A DNA stretch of 64,000 nt, taken from assembly GCA_033807775.1 (NCBI GenBank), contig CM066313.1, positions 62,232,484-62,296,483 of the forward strand. Reading direction: 5' to 3'. Origin of the DNA: Saussurea involucrata. Its lineage: Eukaryota > Streptophyta > Magnoliopsida > Asterales > Asteraceae. Below the pieces are notes generated by a model. The model saw only the letters and a program-made list of their open reading frames with translations, had not been told where the DNA came from and did not search any database. This document shows, piece after piece, positions 33,852 to 43,180 of the stretch. Both the position numbers and the translations under genes were made by a program. Positions within the stretch are counted from its first letter, which is position 1. Each line of letters starts with the position of its first letter.

Positions 33852-36800
33852 TTATTCTTCAAGGTTCAGCATTCCAAGCTCGCTGATGAGAAAGTTGAAT
33901 CTTGTCTCATCAATAGGTTTGGTGAACAGATCAGCTAACTGATAGTCAGTTGGGATAAAATGAAGATCTATATCACCATTCATCACATGATCTCTGATAA
34001 AATGATACCTGATTTCGATGTGTTTTGTCTTTGAGTGTAGCACTGGATTGTTGGCTATAGCGATGGCACTTGTTCTGTCGCAATAGATTGGAATTTTCAA
34101 GAGCTGAAGGTCATAGTCTAATAGTTGATTTCTCATCCACAAGTCCTGAGAACAACATCTTCCAGCGGCTACATACTCAGCTTCAGCAGTTGAGGTGGAC
34201 ACTGAGTTTTGCTTTTTACTTGTCCAACTCACCAGCTTTCCACCCAGGAGCTGACAGCCTCCTGTGGTGCTTTTCCTATCCAACTTGCAACCTGCAAAAT
34301 CACTATCTGAATAGGCGATTAGATCAAACCCTGAGTCTTTGGGACACCAAAGACCTAGGTTCATAGTACCCTTAAGGTAGCGAAAGATTCGCTTTACAAC
34401 GATCATATGAGATTCCTTAGGTTCAGCTTGATATCGTGCACACAAACAGGTTGCGTACATAATATCGGGTCGGCTAGCTGTAAGATACAAGAGATAGCCG
34501 ATCATCCCACGGTATAGCGTGATATTAACAGGTATTCCATTTGAATCCTTGTCTAGTGTCAACGGTGGTTCCATAGGGGTTTTCATAGCTGAACTCTGAG
34601 TTAAATCGAATTTCTTCAGCATATCTTTAACATACTTTCCCTGATTAATGAAAGTTCCTTTTTCATTTTTCTTTATCTGAAGACCAAGGAAATATGTTAG
34701 CTCACCCATCATACTCATTTTATACTCTTCTTTCATTCTATCAACGAAACGAGTACAAAGGTCAGGGTTAGTAGAACCAAATATAATGTCATCAACATAT
34801 ATCTGAACAAGAATGATAAGACCTTTCACTATTCTGAAAAATAGAGTTTTGTCGATTTTACCTCGCTCAAAATTTTCAATTAGGAGATAAGAGGATAGAG
34901 TGTCATACCATGCACGTGGAGCTTGCTTTAAGCCATAAAGTGCCTTATCCAGTTTATAAACATGACCTGGACGCTTAGGATCTGAGAATCCTGGAGGTTG
35001 TTCCACATAGACTTCTTCATTCAGCTTTCTATTTAGAAACGCTGACTTAACATCCATCTGATATACTTTGAAGTCTTTGTGTACAGCGTATGCTAAGAAT
35101 AGACGAATAGATTCTAGTCTTGCTACTGGAGAAAATGTTTCGTCGTAATCTATGCCTTCCTCTTGTCTGTATCCCTGGGCAACAAGACGAGCCTTGTTGC
35201 GGGTTACCGTTCCATGTTCGTCCAACTTGTTTCGATAGACCCATTTAGTGCATATCACTGTTTTGTCAGTTGGTCTTCGAACAAGTTTCCAAGTTTTGTT
35301 TCTTTCGAATTCAGTCAGCTCTTCTTGCATGGCGCTGACCCAGTTTGGATCTTTGAGGGCATCATCTATTTTCTTTGGTTCAATCAGAGAAATAAAGTTA
35401 ACAAATAAACAAATATTACCTGCACTTCGTCGAGTCTGAACACCAGCGTTTGGATCACCAAGAATTTGATCAATTGGGTGATTTACAGTCCATCGCTGAG
35501 CAGGAGCATAAGTCGCTGACTCAAATTGAACTGGAGGAGCTGAAGATGAGGCTTCAACAACTTCTGGAATATTAGCCAAGAGAGGAGTAGGTGTAGATGT
35601 CATCACATTCACTGATTGTTGAGAAGTAGATGGAATGTCTGAGACACTTGGTTCAGAAGCAGGTATAGTGTTTAAAGAAACTGCTGAGACCCATGATGTT
35701 TCAGCTTCACTATTCTGCATGTTTGGGATGATAGTAGGACTATCATCTTCAACTGTATGAGTATGAGGAGTGGGAATATTTTCTGAATCACCAAGATGAG
35801 AAAACATCCATTGATTCAGTTCTTCAGTATCAGTTGAAGGTCGAGAATTCGCTGAACGGGATTCGTCAAAAGTGACGTGAATAGTTTCTTCAACAGTTTG
35901 TCTTCTTCGATTGAAGACTCTGAAGGCTTTGGAGATTGAAGAATATCCAAGAAAGATTCCATCATCAGCCTTAGGATCAAACTTTCCAAGGGCATATCTG
36001 TTGTTCAGTATGAAACACTGACATCCAAAGATGTAAAGAAAGCTAATTGATGGATTTCTCCCATGAAAAAGTTCATAGGCTGTTTTATTAAATCTTTTGA
36101 CTATCAGCGACCTGTTTTGCGTAAAACAAGCAGTGTTGACAGCTTCTGCCCAAAACTGGGTAGACAGGTGAGAATCGTTGAGCATTGAACGTGCAGCTTC
36201 AATAATAGTTCTATTTCTTCTTTCAGCGACTCCGTTTTGTTGCGGTGTTCTCGCTGAAGAAAAGTTGTGAGAAATACCCTTACTCTCAAATAAGGAATCA
36301 AGAGAACTGTTTTTGAATTCAGTCCCATGATCACTCCTTATTGAGCGAACGGTCAAGTTGTTCAGGGTTTCCATCTTCCGAAAAAAGGTGATGAGTTCTT
36401 CAGGGGTGTCACTCTTAGAACGGAGAAACATAACCCATGTATAGCGAGAGAATTCATCAACTATGACCAGCGTATATTTCTTTCCAGCGATGGATTGTTT
36501 GTTAACAGGGCTAAACAAATCCATACGGAGAAGTTGTAGAGGAGATGATACTGAGGAAACTTGCTTTGACTTAAAGCTTGCTTTGGTCTGCTTGCATTTC
36601 TCACACGCTGAACATAAGTACTCTTTGGCGTATGAGTGCTGAGGTAGACCAGTGACTAACTCTTTTGAAGAAAGAGTGTTCAGTGTCTTGAAGTTTAGAT
36701 GGGAGAGCCTCTTATGCCATAGCCAGTTGACATCAGATGAGGCTTTTGAGAAGAAACAGGAGTTTTCAGTGGTTGTTGAGTCCATGTTTATTACATAAAC

Positions 36801-37130
36801 ATTTTCCAAACGATAACCGCTGAGAGCTATCTTCTCCTTTTTGTCAGCAACAAAGCAGGATTCCTTAGTAAAGATTACTTTGTTATCCTTGTCGCAAAGC
36901 TGACTGATGCTTAGAAGATTATGCTTCAGCCCTTCAACATATGCGACTCTTCTGAAGGTTGTTGTACCATTAGATAGTACACCAAACCCTCGGGTATGTC
37001 CTTTTCCATTTCCGCTGAAAGTTACAGAGGGTCCCTTCTCTTCTTTGTACTCAGTGAGCAGGTTCTTCATACCAGTCATGTGTCTAGAGCATCCGCTATC
37101 GAGATACCAGATACCCTTCTTAACCTGCAT
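33852..37130 (-). CDS. SIRE pol: protease, integrase, RT, RNase H
   Basis: 1,092 codons without interruption. Protease active site WYLDSGCSRHMTG is at the start. Integrase finger: WHKRLSHLN then CSACEKCKQT. Integrase core Asp, Asp, Glu in RMDLFSPVNK, IRSDHGTEF and QQNGVAERRNRT. A Ser/Pro-rich linker follows. RT: WVYRNKLDEHG, FSPVARLESIR, YVDDIIFG near 34788-34800. RNase H: YSDSDFAGCKLDRKSTTGG, TAEAEYVA and SKTKHIEIRYHFIRDHV. Copia order (integrase before RT) is clear. It shares the gag frame but is separated from gag by TAA codons at 37143-37145 and 37473-37475, so a full polyprotein would need readthrough or the copy is disabled there. Confidence 0.95.
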   Translation of the reverse strand: MQVKKGIWYLDSGCSRHMTGMKNLLTEYKEEKGPSVTFSGNGKGHTRGFGVLSNGTTTFRRVAYVEGLKHNLLSISQLCDKDNKVIFTKESCFVADKKEKIALSGYRLENVYVINMDSTTTENSCFFSKASSDVNWLWHKRLSHLNFKTLNTLSSKELVTGLPQHSYAKEYLCSACEKCKQTKASFKSKQVSSVSSPLQLLRMDLFSPVNKQSIAGKKYTLVIVDEFSRYTWVMFLRSKSDTPEELITFFRKMETLNNLTVRSIRSDHGTEFKNSSLDSLFESKGISHNFSSARTPQQNGVAERRNRTIIEAARSMLNDSHLSTQFWAEAVNTACFTQNRSLIVKRFNKTAYELFHGRNPSISFLYIFGCQCFILNNRYALGKFDPKADDGIFLGYSSISKAFRVFNRRRQTVEETIHVTFDESRSANSRPSTDTEELNQWMFSHLGDSENIPTPHTHTVEDDSPTIIPNMQNSEAETSWVSAVSLNTIPASEPSVSDIPSTSQQSVNVMTSTPTPLLANIPEVVEASSSAPPVQFESATYAPAQRWTVNHPIDQILGDPNAGVQTRRSAGNICLFVNFISLIEPKKIDDALKDPNWVSAMQEELTEFERNKTWKLVRRPTDKTVICTKWVYRNKLDEHGTVTRNKARLVAQGYRQEEGIDYDETFSPVARLESIRLFLAYAVHKDFKVYQMDVKSAFLNRKLNEEVYVEQPPGFSDPKRPGHVYKLDKALYGLKQAPRAWYDTLSSYLLIENFERGKIDKTLFFRIVKGLIILVQIYVDDIIFGSTNPDLCTRFVDRMKEEYKMSMMGELTYFLGLQIKKNEKGTFINQGKYVKDMLKKFDLTQSSAMKTPMEPPLTLDKDSNGIPVNITLYRGMIGYLLYLTASRPDIMYATCLCARYQAEPKESHMIVVKRIFRYLKGTMNLGLWCPKDSGFDLIAYSDSDFAGCKLDRKSTTGGCQLLGGKLVSWTSKKQNSVSTSTAEAEYVAAGRCCSQDLWMRNQLLDYDLQLLKIPIYCDRTSAIAIANNPVLHSKTKHIEIRYHFIRDHVMNGDIDLHFIPTDYQLADLFTKPIDETRFNFLISELGMLNLEE

Positions 37131-37472
37131 TACAAAGGAATATTAGTTTTTCTTGGGTACCCACTTAACCATGTGTACACACTTGTCAGTGGGGGTAGAA
37201 GAAGAGGTGGAAGGTTCAGCAGTCTTCGCAGCATTTGAAGATTCAGCTTTGTCAGTCTTCACTTTGGTTAATTTCTTAACCTCAGTGGTCTTCTTTGCCT
37301 TGGGGGCAATGATCTTCACCTTAGCTATCTTTTCAGCTTGGGTGGCTGTGGGGCACTTACTAGCAATATGATTTGTAAGTCCACAATGATAACATTTCCT
37401 ATAACTAAAAGTAGTTCTAGGACCATTTGCATGCTGAGCTTTTGATTTTGAATTAGAAGGACCAGCACCAAG
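37131..37472 (-). pseudogene. SIRE gag-pol linker with second zinc knuckle
   Basis: An open frame between two stops. It encodes CYHCGLTNHIASKC, a CCHC knuckle, then a Lys-rich segment ending HMVKWVPKKN before the TAA at 37143. It belongs to the same frame as gag and pol. Confidence 0.8.
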
Positions 37473-39548
37473 TTAGCTATTGGCTTTTGAAATGGGAGGA
37501 ACATTTAGTTCTTCGGATTTCTTACCAATGATTTCCACTTTGATTCTAGGAGTAGATCGCTGAATAGATCCACGCTGAATAAATCCAGAGATCTTATTCT
37601 TTGAATCAGAGGGATAAGTCACTGAAGCTTTAGAAGCGTTCAGCTTTGGTACAGAGGTACCCTTCTGAGGATTTTGGTTAAAAGCAATTCCTTTACCTTT
37701 GTTTTTAAAGACTGAGGTAGGTTTTGGATAAATAACTTTTTCTTTACCTTTAGAAGTCAAGGTAGAGATTTCCTCAGGGATAGGCGGTTTAGAAGAGGAA
37801 CACTGAGAGGATGAAGTATCAGCGACTGAGGATACGAAAGTTCCAAATAAGAGCATGGAACGATCAGTGGTTGGTTCTAGAGTATCAGCTTTGTAACCAA
37901 GACCACGTTTATCACTCAGGGGAATTTGAGACTTAATTATCTCAGTGATCTTTGTTGAGGAATTATACCATCCATCAACAGTAGCTTTTTCAGCTTTTAA
38001 TGCAGCGATAACTTCTTCGCGCTCGATTTTGACTAGCTGATTTAGGTGAACTTGATCTTTAAAATCTTCTTCAATTTTAGAAATATTTTCTATTTGAAGG
38101 TGACAGTTTTTAAGCTGTTCAGCGAGATCAAGGTTTTGATTTTCAACCACAGTTTTGCCATTCATGGCTGCATATAAACTTCTAGTCAAGAGATCGATCT
38201 TTCGAAGACTATCAACTTCATCAATATTTGCAATATTGGTAAAGAAGGAAGGTGATACCTGAGTTGCAGAGGTTGAAGTAGAGGGAATGTCAGAGTTGTC
38301 TTCCTCATCTTCAAGTTTGGCCATGAGACATAGATTGGCTTCAACATCATCTTCAGAGTCAGATGATTCTTCTTCGTCAGAGGCAGCCCAATCATAGTCA
38401 GCCATGAGGCCTTTGCCTTTCTTCTTAAAGGTTTTCAGCTTTGCATACCTTTCTTTCAGCTTTTTATATTTTTCATCTCTATTCCTGGGAATAAAGTTTT
38501 CCTTGGGAAAAGCTGAGGGTCTAGAGACTTTCTTTGACCTGCACTCGCTAGCAAAATGTCCTATCTTTTCACAGTTATAGCAAGTAGCAGTAGCCTTATC
38601 AACAGGGGTTGATGATCTTGGCTTGTCAGTAATAGCAAGAGGTTTATTCTTCTTGAAATTACTCTTTCTAGCAAATCTCCTGAACTTATTGGCCAGGAAT
38701 GCCAGAGTTTCATCATTATCTGAAACGTCAGAGTCTGATGATCTTTCAGAGTTAGTTTCCAACTCAGTGACAGTGATAGTCGATCGCTGAGTGGAAGGTG
38801 ACTCTGAGATTAAAGCAACAAGGGTGCTTTTGGAATCTTTTACAAGATTCTTCTTAAGATGACTCGATTGCTCATGATTCAGCATCGTGCCATATAAGGT
38901 AGAAAAGGTCATTGATTTTAGATCCTTTGACAGCGTGAGACACATAGAATAACTATCCCAACTTTCAGGTAAACATTCTAAGAACTTTGTCAGTACTTCA
39001 AAGTTAGAATATTCCTTACCAACAGTTTTTAAATCTATAATTAAGCAGTTAAAACGTTGGTGTACTTCAGAGAGAGTTTCATTCTTACCACAAATGAAGC
39101 TTTCATACTGTCTTACCAGGTTGATCTTTCGAGAGTCCTGGATTTCAGAAGTACCTTCATACTGAACACAGATTGTGTCCCACATAGCTTTTAAGGTTTT
39201 TAGGTTCATGACGGAATGGTAGACTTCGTCAGGAAGAGCCATGGAGAGTATGGATCTGGCTTTGGTGTCAATAGCCACTTTCTTCTTATCTTCATCAGTC
39301 CACATATGAATTTCCTTAGGAATCAGCCTTTCTGGAATAGCAGGTCTATTCTCAGCGGCTGGAACTGCATCATCAATTCTTACAGGAATATATGGGCCGT
39401 TTTCAAGATAGTAAGGCATAGTAGGGTCTACACCTTCTAAGAAGAGAATCATCCTATTTTTCCATAGATTAAAATTATCTCTGGAGAATCTAGGGGGTTT
39501 TGCAAGAGAACCGTTGTCAATATAGTTTGTGTTTGTGTTGGTAGCCAT
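37473..39548 (-). CDS. SIRE gag
   Basis: 691 codons from ATG 39548 (MATNTNTNYIDNGSLAKPPR). Copia gag features: FSRDNFNLWKNRMILFLEG, IWMW-like ALPDEVYHSVMNL, AMWDTICVQYEGT, IRQYESF-type helices, then CYNCEKIGHFASEC, a CCHC knuckle at about residue 325. After that it has an acidic stretch and a coiled-coil region, giving the large gag typical of SIRE. It starts about 70 bp after the PBS and ends at a TAA in the same frame as pol. Confidence 0.92.
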   Translation of the reverse strand: MATNTNTNYIDNGSLAKPPRFSRDNFNLWKNRMILFLEGVDPTMPYYLENGPYIPVRIDDAVPAAENRPAIPERLIPKEIHMWTDEDKKKVAIDTKARSILSMALPDEVYHSVMNLKTLKAMWDTICVQYEGTSEIQDSRKINLVRQYESFICGKNETLSEVHQRFNCLIIDLKTVGKEYSNFEVLTKFLECLPESWDSYSMCLTLSKDLKSMTFSTLYGTMLNHEQSSHLKKNLVKDSKSTLVALISESPSTQRSTITVTELETNSERSSDSDVSDNDETLAFLANKFRRFARKSNFKKNKPLAITDKPRSSTPVDKATATCYNCEKIGHFASECRSKKVSRPSAFPKENFIPRNRDEKYKKLKERYAKLKTFKKKGKGLMADYDWAASDEEESSDSEDDVEANLCLMAKLEDEEDNSDIPSTSTSATQVSPSFFTNIANIDEVDSLRKIDLLTRSLYAAMNGKTVVENQNLDLAEQLKNCHLQIENISKIEEDFKDQVHLNQLVKIEREEVIAALKAEKATVDGWYNSSTKITEIIKSQIPLSDKRGLGYKADTLEPTTDRSMLLFGTFVSSVADTSSSQCSSSKPPIPEEISTLTSKGKEKVIYPKPTSVFKNKGKGIAFNQNPQKGTSVPKLNASKASVTYPSDSKNKISGFIQRGSIQRSTPRIKVEIIGKKSEELNVPPISKANS

Positions 39549-39630
39549 TTTAAGAAATAGCTAGGAAGAGAAATCTTAGTATAGATCAGATCTTGTTTAT
39601 GAGATTAAACAAATCCGCTCTGATACCACT

Positions 39631-40584
39631 TGTTGGTCCCGAAGGGCTATACAAGTTTGTAGAAGGGGGGGGGGGGGGGTTGAATACAAACACACGTTTT
39701 TACTTTTCTAAATTGTTTATTGATAAATCAAGACAATTTACAACTTGTTGCGGAACAAGATTAAGGATAAACCTAATCTTAACAAGTCTTGAGAAACACT
39801 AAGTTTCTTGCACTAGAAAGAGTTAAAGAAATTATGAATAATAACTTAACAATAAGAGAGAAATAAGAAGATGGTCCGAGCACACTTCAAAACTGAAGTA
39901 AGGATCTTCTTATATACTGCATGCATTTAATGCATGGCAGTATGGCTTTACACGTGGCAGCAGCTGAGTGGTTGCATGTCATTGACCTTTGTAGACAACC
40001 TTAGTAGCCGCATGGTGCACAATGTAGAATCAGAGTTGTTGTACGCTTACAGACAAAAGGGATGTCCGTTCTGACAGTTCGTACGGAGACGTGCAAGGGA
40101 GGTAAGACAATAGTAACATGCCGGGAGACTTCATGATCAGATTTCGCTGAGTCAGATCTTTATCAGCGAATGATAAAGTTCAGCGATTGCTGAAGTCTTC
40201 TACTTGATACTTCACGTTGAGTGGACAGGTCTTGCTTCGCTGATATCCGCATCAGTTCATGAGTAGACTTGTCGCTGGTTCTTGAGCTTGATCTTCGACT
40301 TCAGCGTAGAACTTTGGTTGACGTGAAACTTGTCTTCAGGGATCATAAGTAAACAACTAACTTATCAACGATCATCTCATAGACTGAACAGGCTCAGAGC
40401 TATATGATGATGAACAGTGTTCGCTGAATATCTAATCTAAAGAGTGAGAGTTCCTATCAGCGGTACTGTAAAGTCTTAGTACTTATCAGCGATAGTGAAA
40501 CTCTGATACATATTGTTTACTTACAATTTTCACTAAGTGTTTAAGAGAGGGTCATTATCAAATCACTGAGGGTTTGGATCAACA
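39631..40584 (-). repeat. SIRE 5' LTR (right)
   Basis: A 954-bp partner of 27542-28496, with a 15-base G run near 39666, the only other such run in the element. PBS complement at 39617-39628. Confidence 0.93.
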
Positions 40585-40589
40585 TTTTT

Positions 40590-41115
40590 CTTCTTAATTG
40601 CATGAACATACCATGCACAACGTGGTGTATAGTGCATAGTATTAGAGCTTTCTCCACCATCTCCTAAAGTCTTACACTTTGCTAACCACAAGCTACTTTT
40701 ACTTTCGTACACTTTAAACTCTCTATTTTGGGCGATCGACCAAAGTGTTACCGCCTTTTTTACATGTGCTTTACTTTCTAATTGCATTCCTAACCTTATT
40801 TTTTTTCTGATTCACTCCAAACATCTATATGAATGTTGTTTTCCAAATTGGCTATGTCATCATCTCCTACATCTCCAACATCATTCATAAAGTTCACTAC
40901 CAGATTTTCACTTACATCATCAGAATCATCCTCAATATTAAACATTGTCTCACTATCACTATCCTCACTATATTGTGAGTTGGGTTCATCAAATCCAAAG
41001 TCATTATCTACCTCAAACGTATTGTCATTCGACAAAGAAAATGGTGCATTTGAGGGGTTGGTCTCAAAGTTACGAAGAAGATCTAAAAACTAGTACTTGT
41101 AGATGAACCGTCCAT
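40590..41115 (-). pseudogene. MULE-1 transposase, N-terminal part
   Basis: Starts at ATG 41115 (MDGSSTSTSF), then shifts frame near 41087 into an acidic segment (SQYSEDSDSETMFNIEDDSD). It shifts again at the A run near 40800 into the start of the MuDR DNA-binding domain (MQLESKAHVKKAVTLWSIA, SLWLAKCKTLG, CAWYVHAI). The sequence continues at 27536 when SIRE and one TTTTT copy are ignored, giving an uninterrupted AIKKKNHHMWKI at the joint. Confidence 0.85.
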
Positions 41116-41838
41116 ATTCAAAGTGATAAGTATATCAAAATGTAACTGCAAAATAAATCATAAAAGAAATTACATAAAAAAGGATGCTATATATGATGTT
41201 TCATATTAATATATAATAGAAATTTAGACAATGATACATACCTTGGATGAAGGAAGGAATGAAGGATGGATGGTATAACTTGGTATTCAAAAAGATAATT
41301 GTTTTTTCTAGTTGAAGAAAAATGAAAGGAAAGTAGGTTGAATCAACCAAATTTATAACACAAAAAAACAATTGATTAGACAAGTCTTCTTATAACTTTT
41401 TTTGAATTCCCATGAAAAATGACACAAATGTTTTTACTTTTGTAGACAATTGTTTTAATCAAGAGGAGTATTAATATAGTGACATTTTTTTGTTGCTTTT
41501 GAGTTTGAAAATTTTTAGCTTTTCTAGATAATTTATGATAAAGTTATAGAAATTTATAGCAAATTTGACTTGTTGAAATGGGAAAAGAATATATAAGGGA
41601 AATTGCATCAAAGTAGTTGAAAACTTAATCAATACACTTAAATACTTCGCAGGTTTTGCCTATCCATTATTCACGTGTGAATCACCGTCTTCATTTGCCA
41701 ACAAAATTTATGTAAAATTTTGTGGTTTTTTGAGAGAGTTATAAATCGAATAGCTAAATGTGCAATGTGGGTATATTGTATTTTCATTTGACTATATATA
41801 CTCTCTCCCCACTAATTAATAAATTTAATTGTTGTTTC
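41116..41838. other. MULE-1 upstream region
   Basis: AT-rich sequence between the transposase start and the right TIR. It would contain the promoter. I see no other gene. Confidence 0.6.
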
Positions 41839-42152
41839 TAAAATTGTAATATATTAAATATTGGAATTAATGAGATATATTTAATAATATAATTTGCTAA
41901 AAATAATATATAAATTTTAATTATATATTTTAAATAAATGAATTCATATATAATATATAATAAGGGTTAAAAGTAATTTTTTTAAAATAATAGAGACAAA
42001 TAAAAAGTAAGATGAAAGTGAGAGGGTTAAATTTGTAAATATATTGGGTTTAAAATGAAAATATATAAAATCAGGAATTAAAATTAGTGGACCCCTTAAA
42101 ACACCCCTATTTCTACAAAACATTTTTGAAACACCCCTATTTTTGCAAAAAA
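41839..42152 (-). repeat. MULE-1 right TIR
   Basis: About 314 bp complementary to 21929-22165 plus 25654-25774, with moderate divergence. Confidence 0.85.
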
Positions 42153-42721
42153 GTTGCATGTTTGTGTTTTGAACAACTATTATTTAATTAAAACAAGAAA
42201 TAACACCGACACTTTAACGACCATTTGATTAGTTCTGATCTCTTTTACTTTGGTGTCATCCTTCCCTCTTGTTCTAGCCAATCTCACCGGCTAGATTAGA
42301 GTTTTGCCCACTTTTCAACTATTTCCATGAAACTCTGAAGTTAACAGTCAGAAAAATATATAGTGGCACTGAGGGGACCGATGTAGTAATCACTAGGAAG
42401 CAAACCCAGAAATTACCTGTGGAGCTACCTATTTAGGGGTGTGCATCGGTCGGTTCGGGTCGGGCCCAAAAAACCCTAACCCGATCAGGTTAAGGGTGAA
42501 AGGAGGAGGCCCCGAAACCCGTCCAAAGTGTAGCCTGGGTTTCGGGTTCCTCGGTCGGGTTGTGCGGGTTGGGCCGATCCCAAGCCCAGTTTTTTCAGCC
42601 CAGTTTTTGGTGTTTTTTAGCCCAACTTTTCCTTCCATATGGTTTTTCCTTGAACTATTAAAAGCCCAGTTTGTTGCCTGATGCTTCTATGTTTGCATGC
42701 GAGAGCTGTTAAACAAAATCA

Positions 42722-42835
42722 AACACAGACACACACACCTCACACACACGTACATCACAATTAAACACACACACACACACACAGCTTAAACACACACACA
42801 CTCACACACACACAGCACACATACTCAGTTCATAG
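42722..42835. repeat. CA-rich microsatellite
   Basis: Interrupted (CA)n tract inside the hAT-like element. Confidence 0.9.
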
Positions 42836-42926
42836 TAACAAAAAAAAATCAAACATTTTTAAAAAACAAAATCGAGAAATTATAAATTATAAACAAAAAA
42901 ATAGAAACAAAAATTATAAATATATA

Positions 42927-43157
42927 TGTTAAAGTGATAAGCTAAACAACTTATCTGATCTGATTGAAGCGTTGTGTTGGTTTGGAACAGGTGTGATGGT
43001 TTAAGTCTGTCATAACTGTTATATGGCAGTTACAATATGTCTGTATATATATATATATATATGTAACTGATTGTTTGTAAGGATGTTGCAATTATAATAA
43101 GATAATACGTTTTTATATTGTATACGTATTCCATGCTTTATTGATTTATCTCCAACA
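42927..43157 (+). repeat. 5' LTR of C3
   Basis: 231 bp, including a (TA)n tract at about 43041-43063. Confidence 0.95.
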
Positions 43158-43180
43158 AACTGGTATCAGAGCAAGGAACT

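Larger units (their letters stand above)
27542..40584 (-). mobile_element. SIRE/Maximus-type Ty1/copia element
   Basis: A 13.0-kb minus-strand element with TGTTGGTCCC...GGATCAACA LTRs (27542-28496 and 39631-40584) and 5-bp duplication TTTTT (27537-27541, 40585-40589). PBS complement GCTCTGATACCA at 39617-39628; PPT GGGGGAG next to the left LTR (28497-28506). The order on its strand is gag (39548), pol (to 33852), then a long extra gene (32871-28927). The length, 0.95-kb LTRs and extra downstream gene fit the SIRE/Maximus lineage. About 16 LTR differences by eye. It interrupts the MULE-1 transposase. Confidence 0.92.
21929..42152 (-). mobile_element. Mutator-like element MULE-1 (twice interrupted)
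   Basis: Long inverted ends: TTTTTTGCAAAAATAGGGGT at 21929 and its complement ending 42152. They are followed by matching AT-rich sequence that is interrupted on the left by MULE-n (22166-25644) and resumes at 25654 to about 25774; the right arm is 41839-42152. Between them, on the minus strand, is a MULE transposase gene (41115-25949) split by the SIRE element. Without both insertions it is about 3.7 kb. I find no convincing 9-bp duplication at the ends, which fits an old copy. Three direct copies of TAGAAATAGGGGTGTTTT-like sequence lie at the left tip, two at the right. Confidence 0.85.

Noticed and set aside
33852..37130. Recently active SIRE
   Set aside because: pol is open, but stops separate it from gag, the extra gene has two stops, and the LTRs show about 16 differences.
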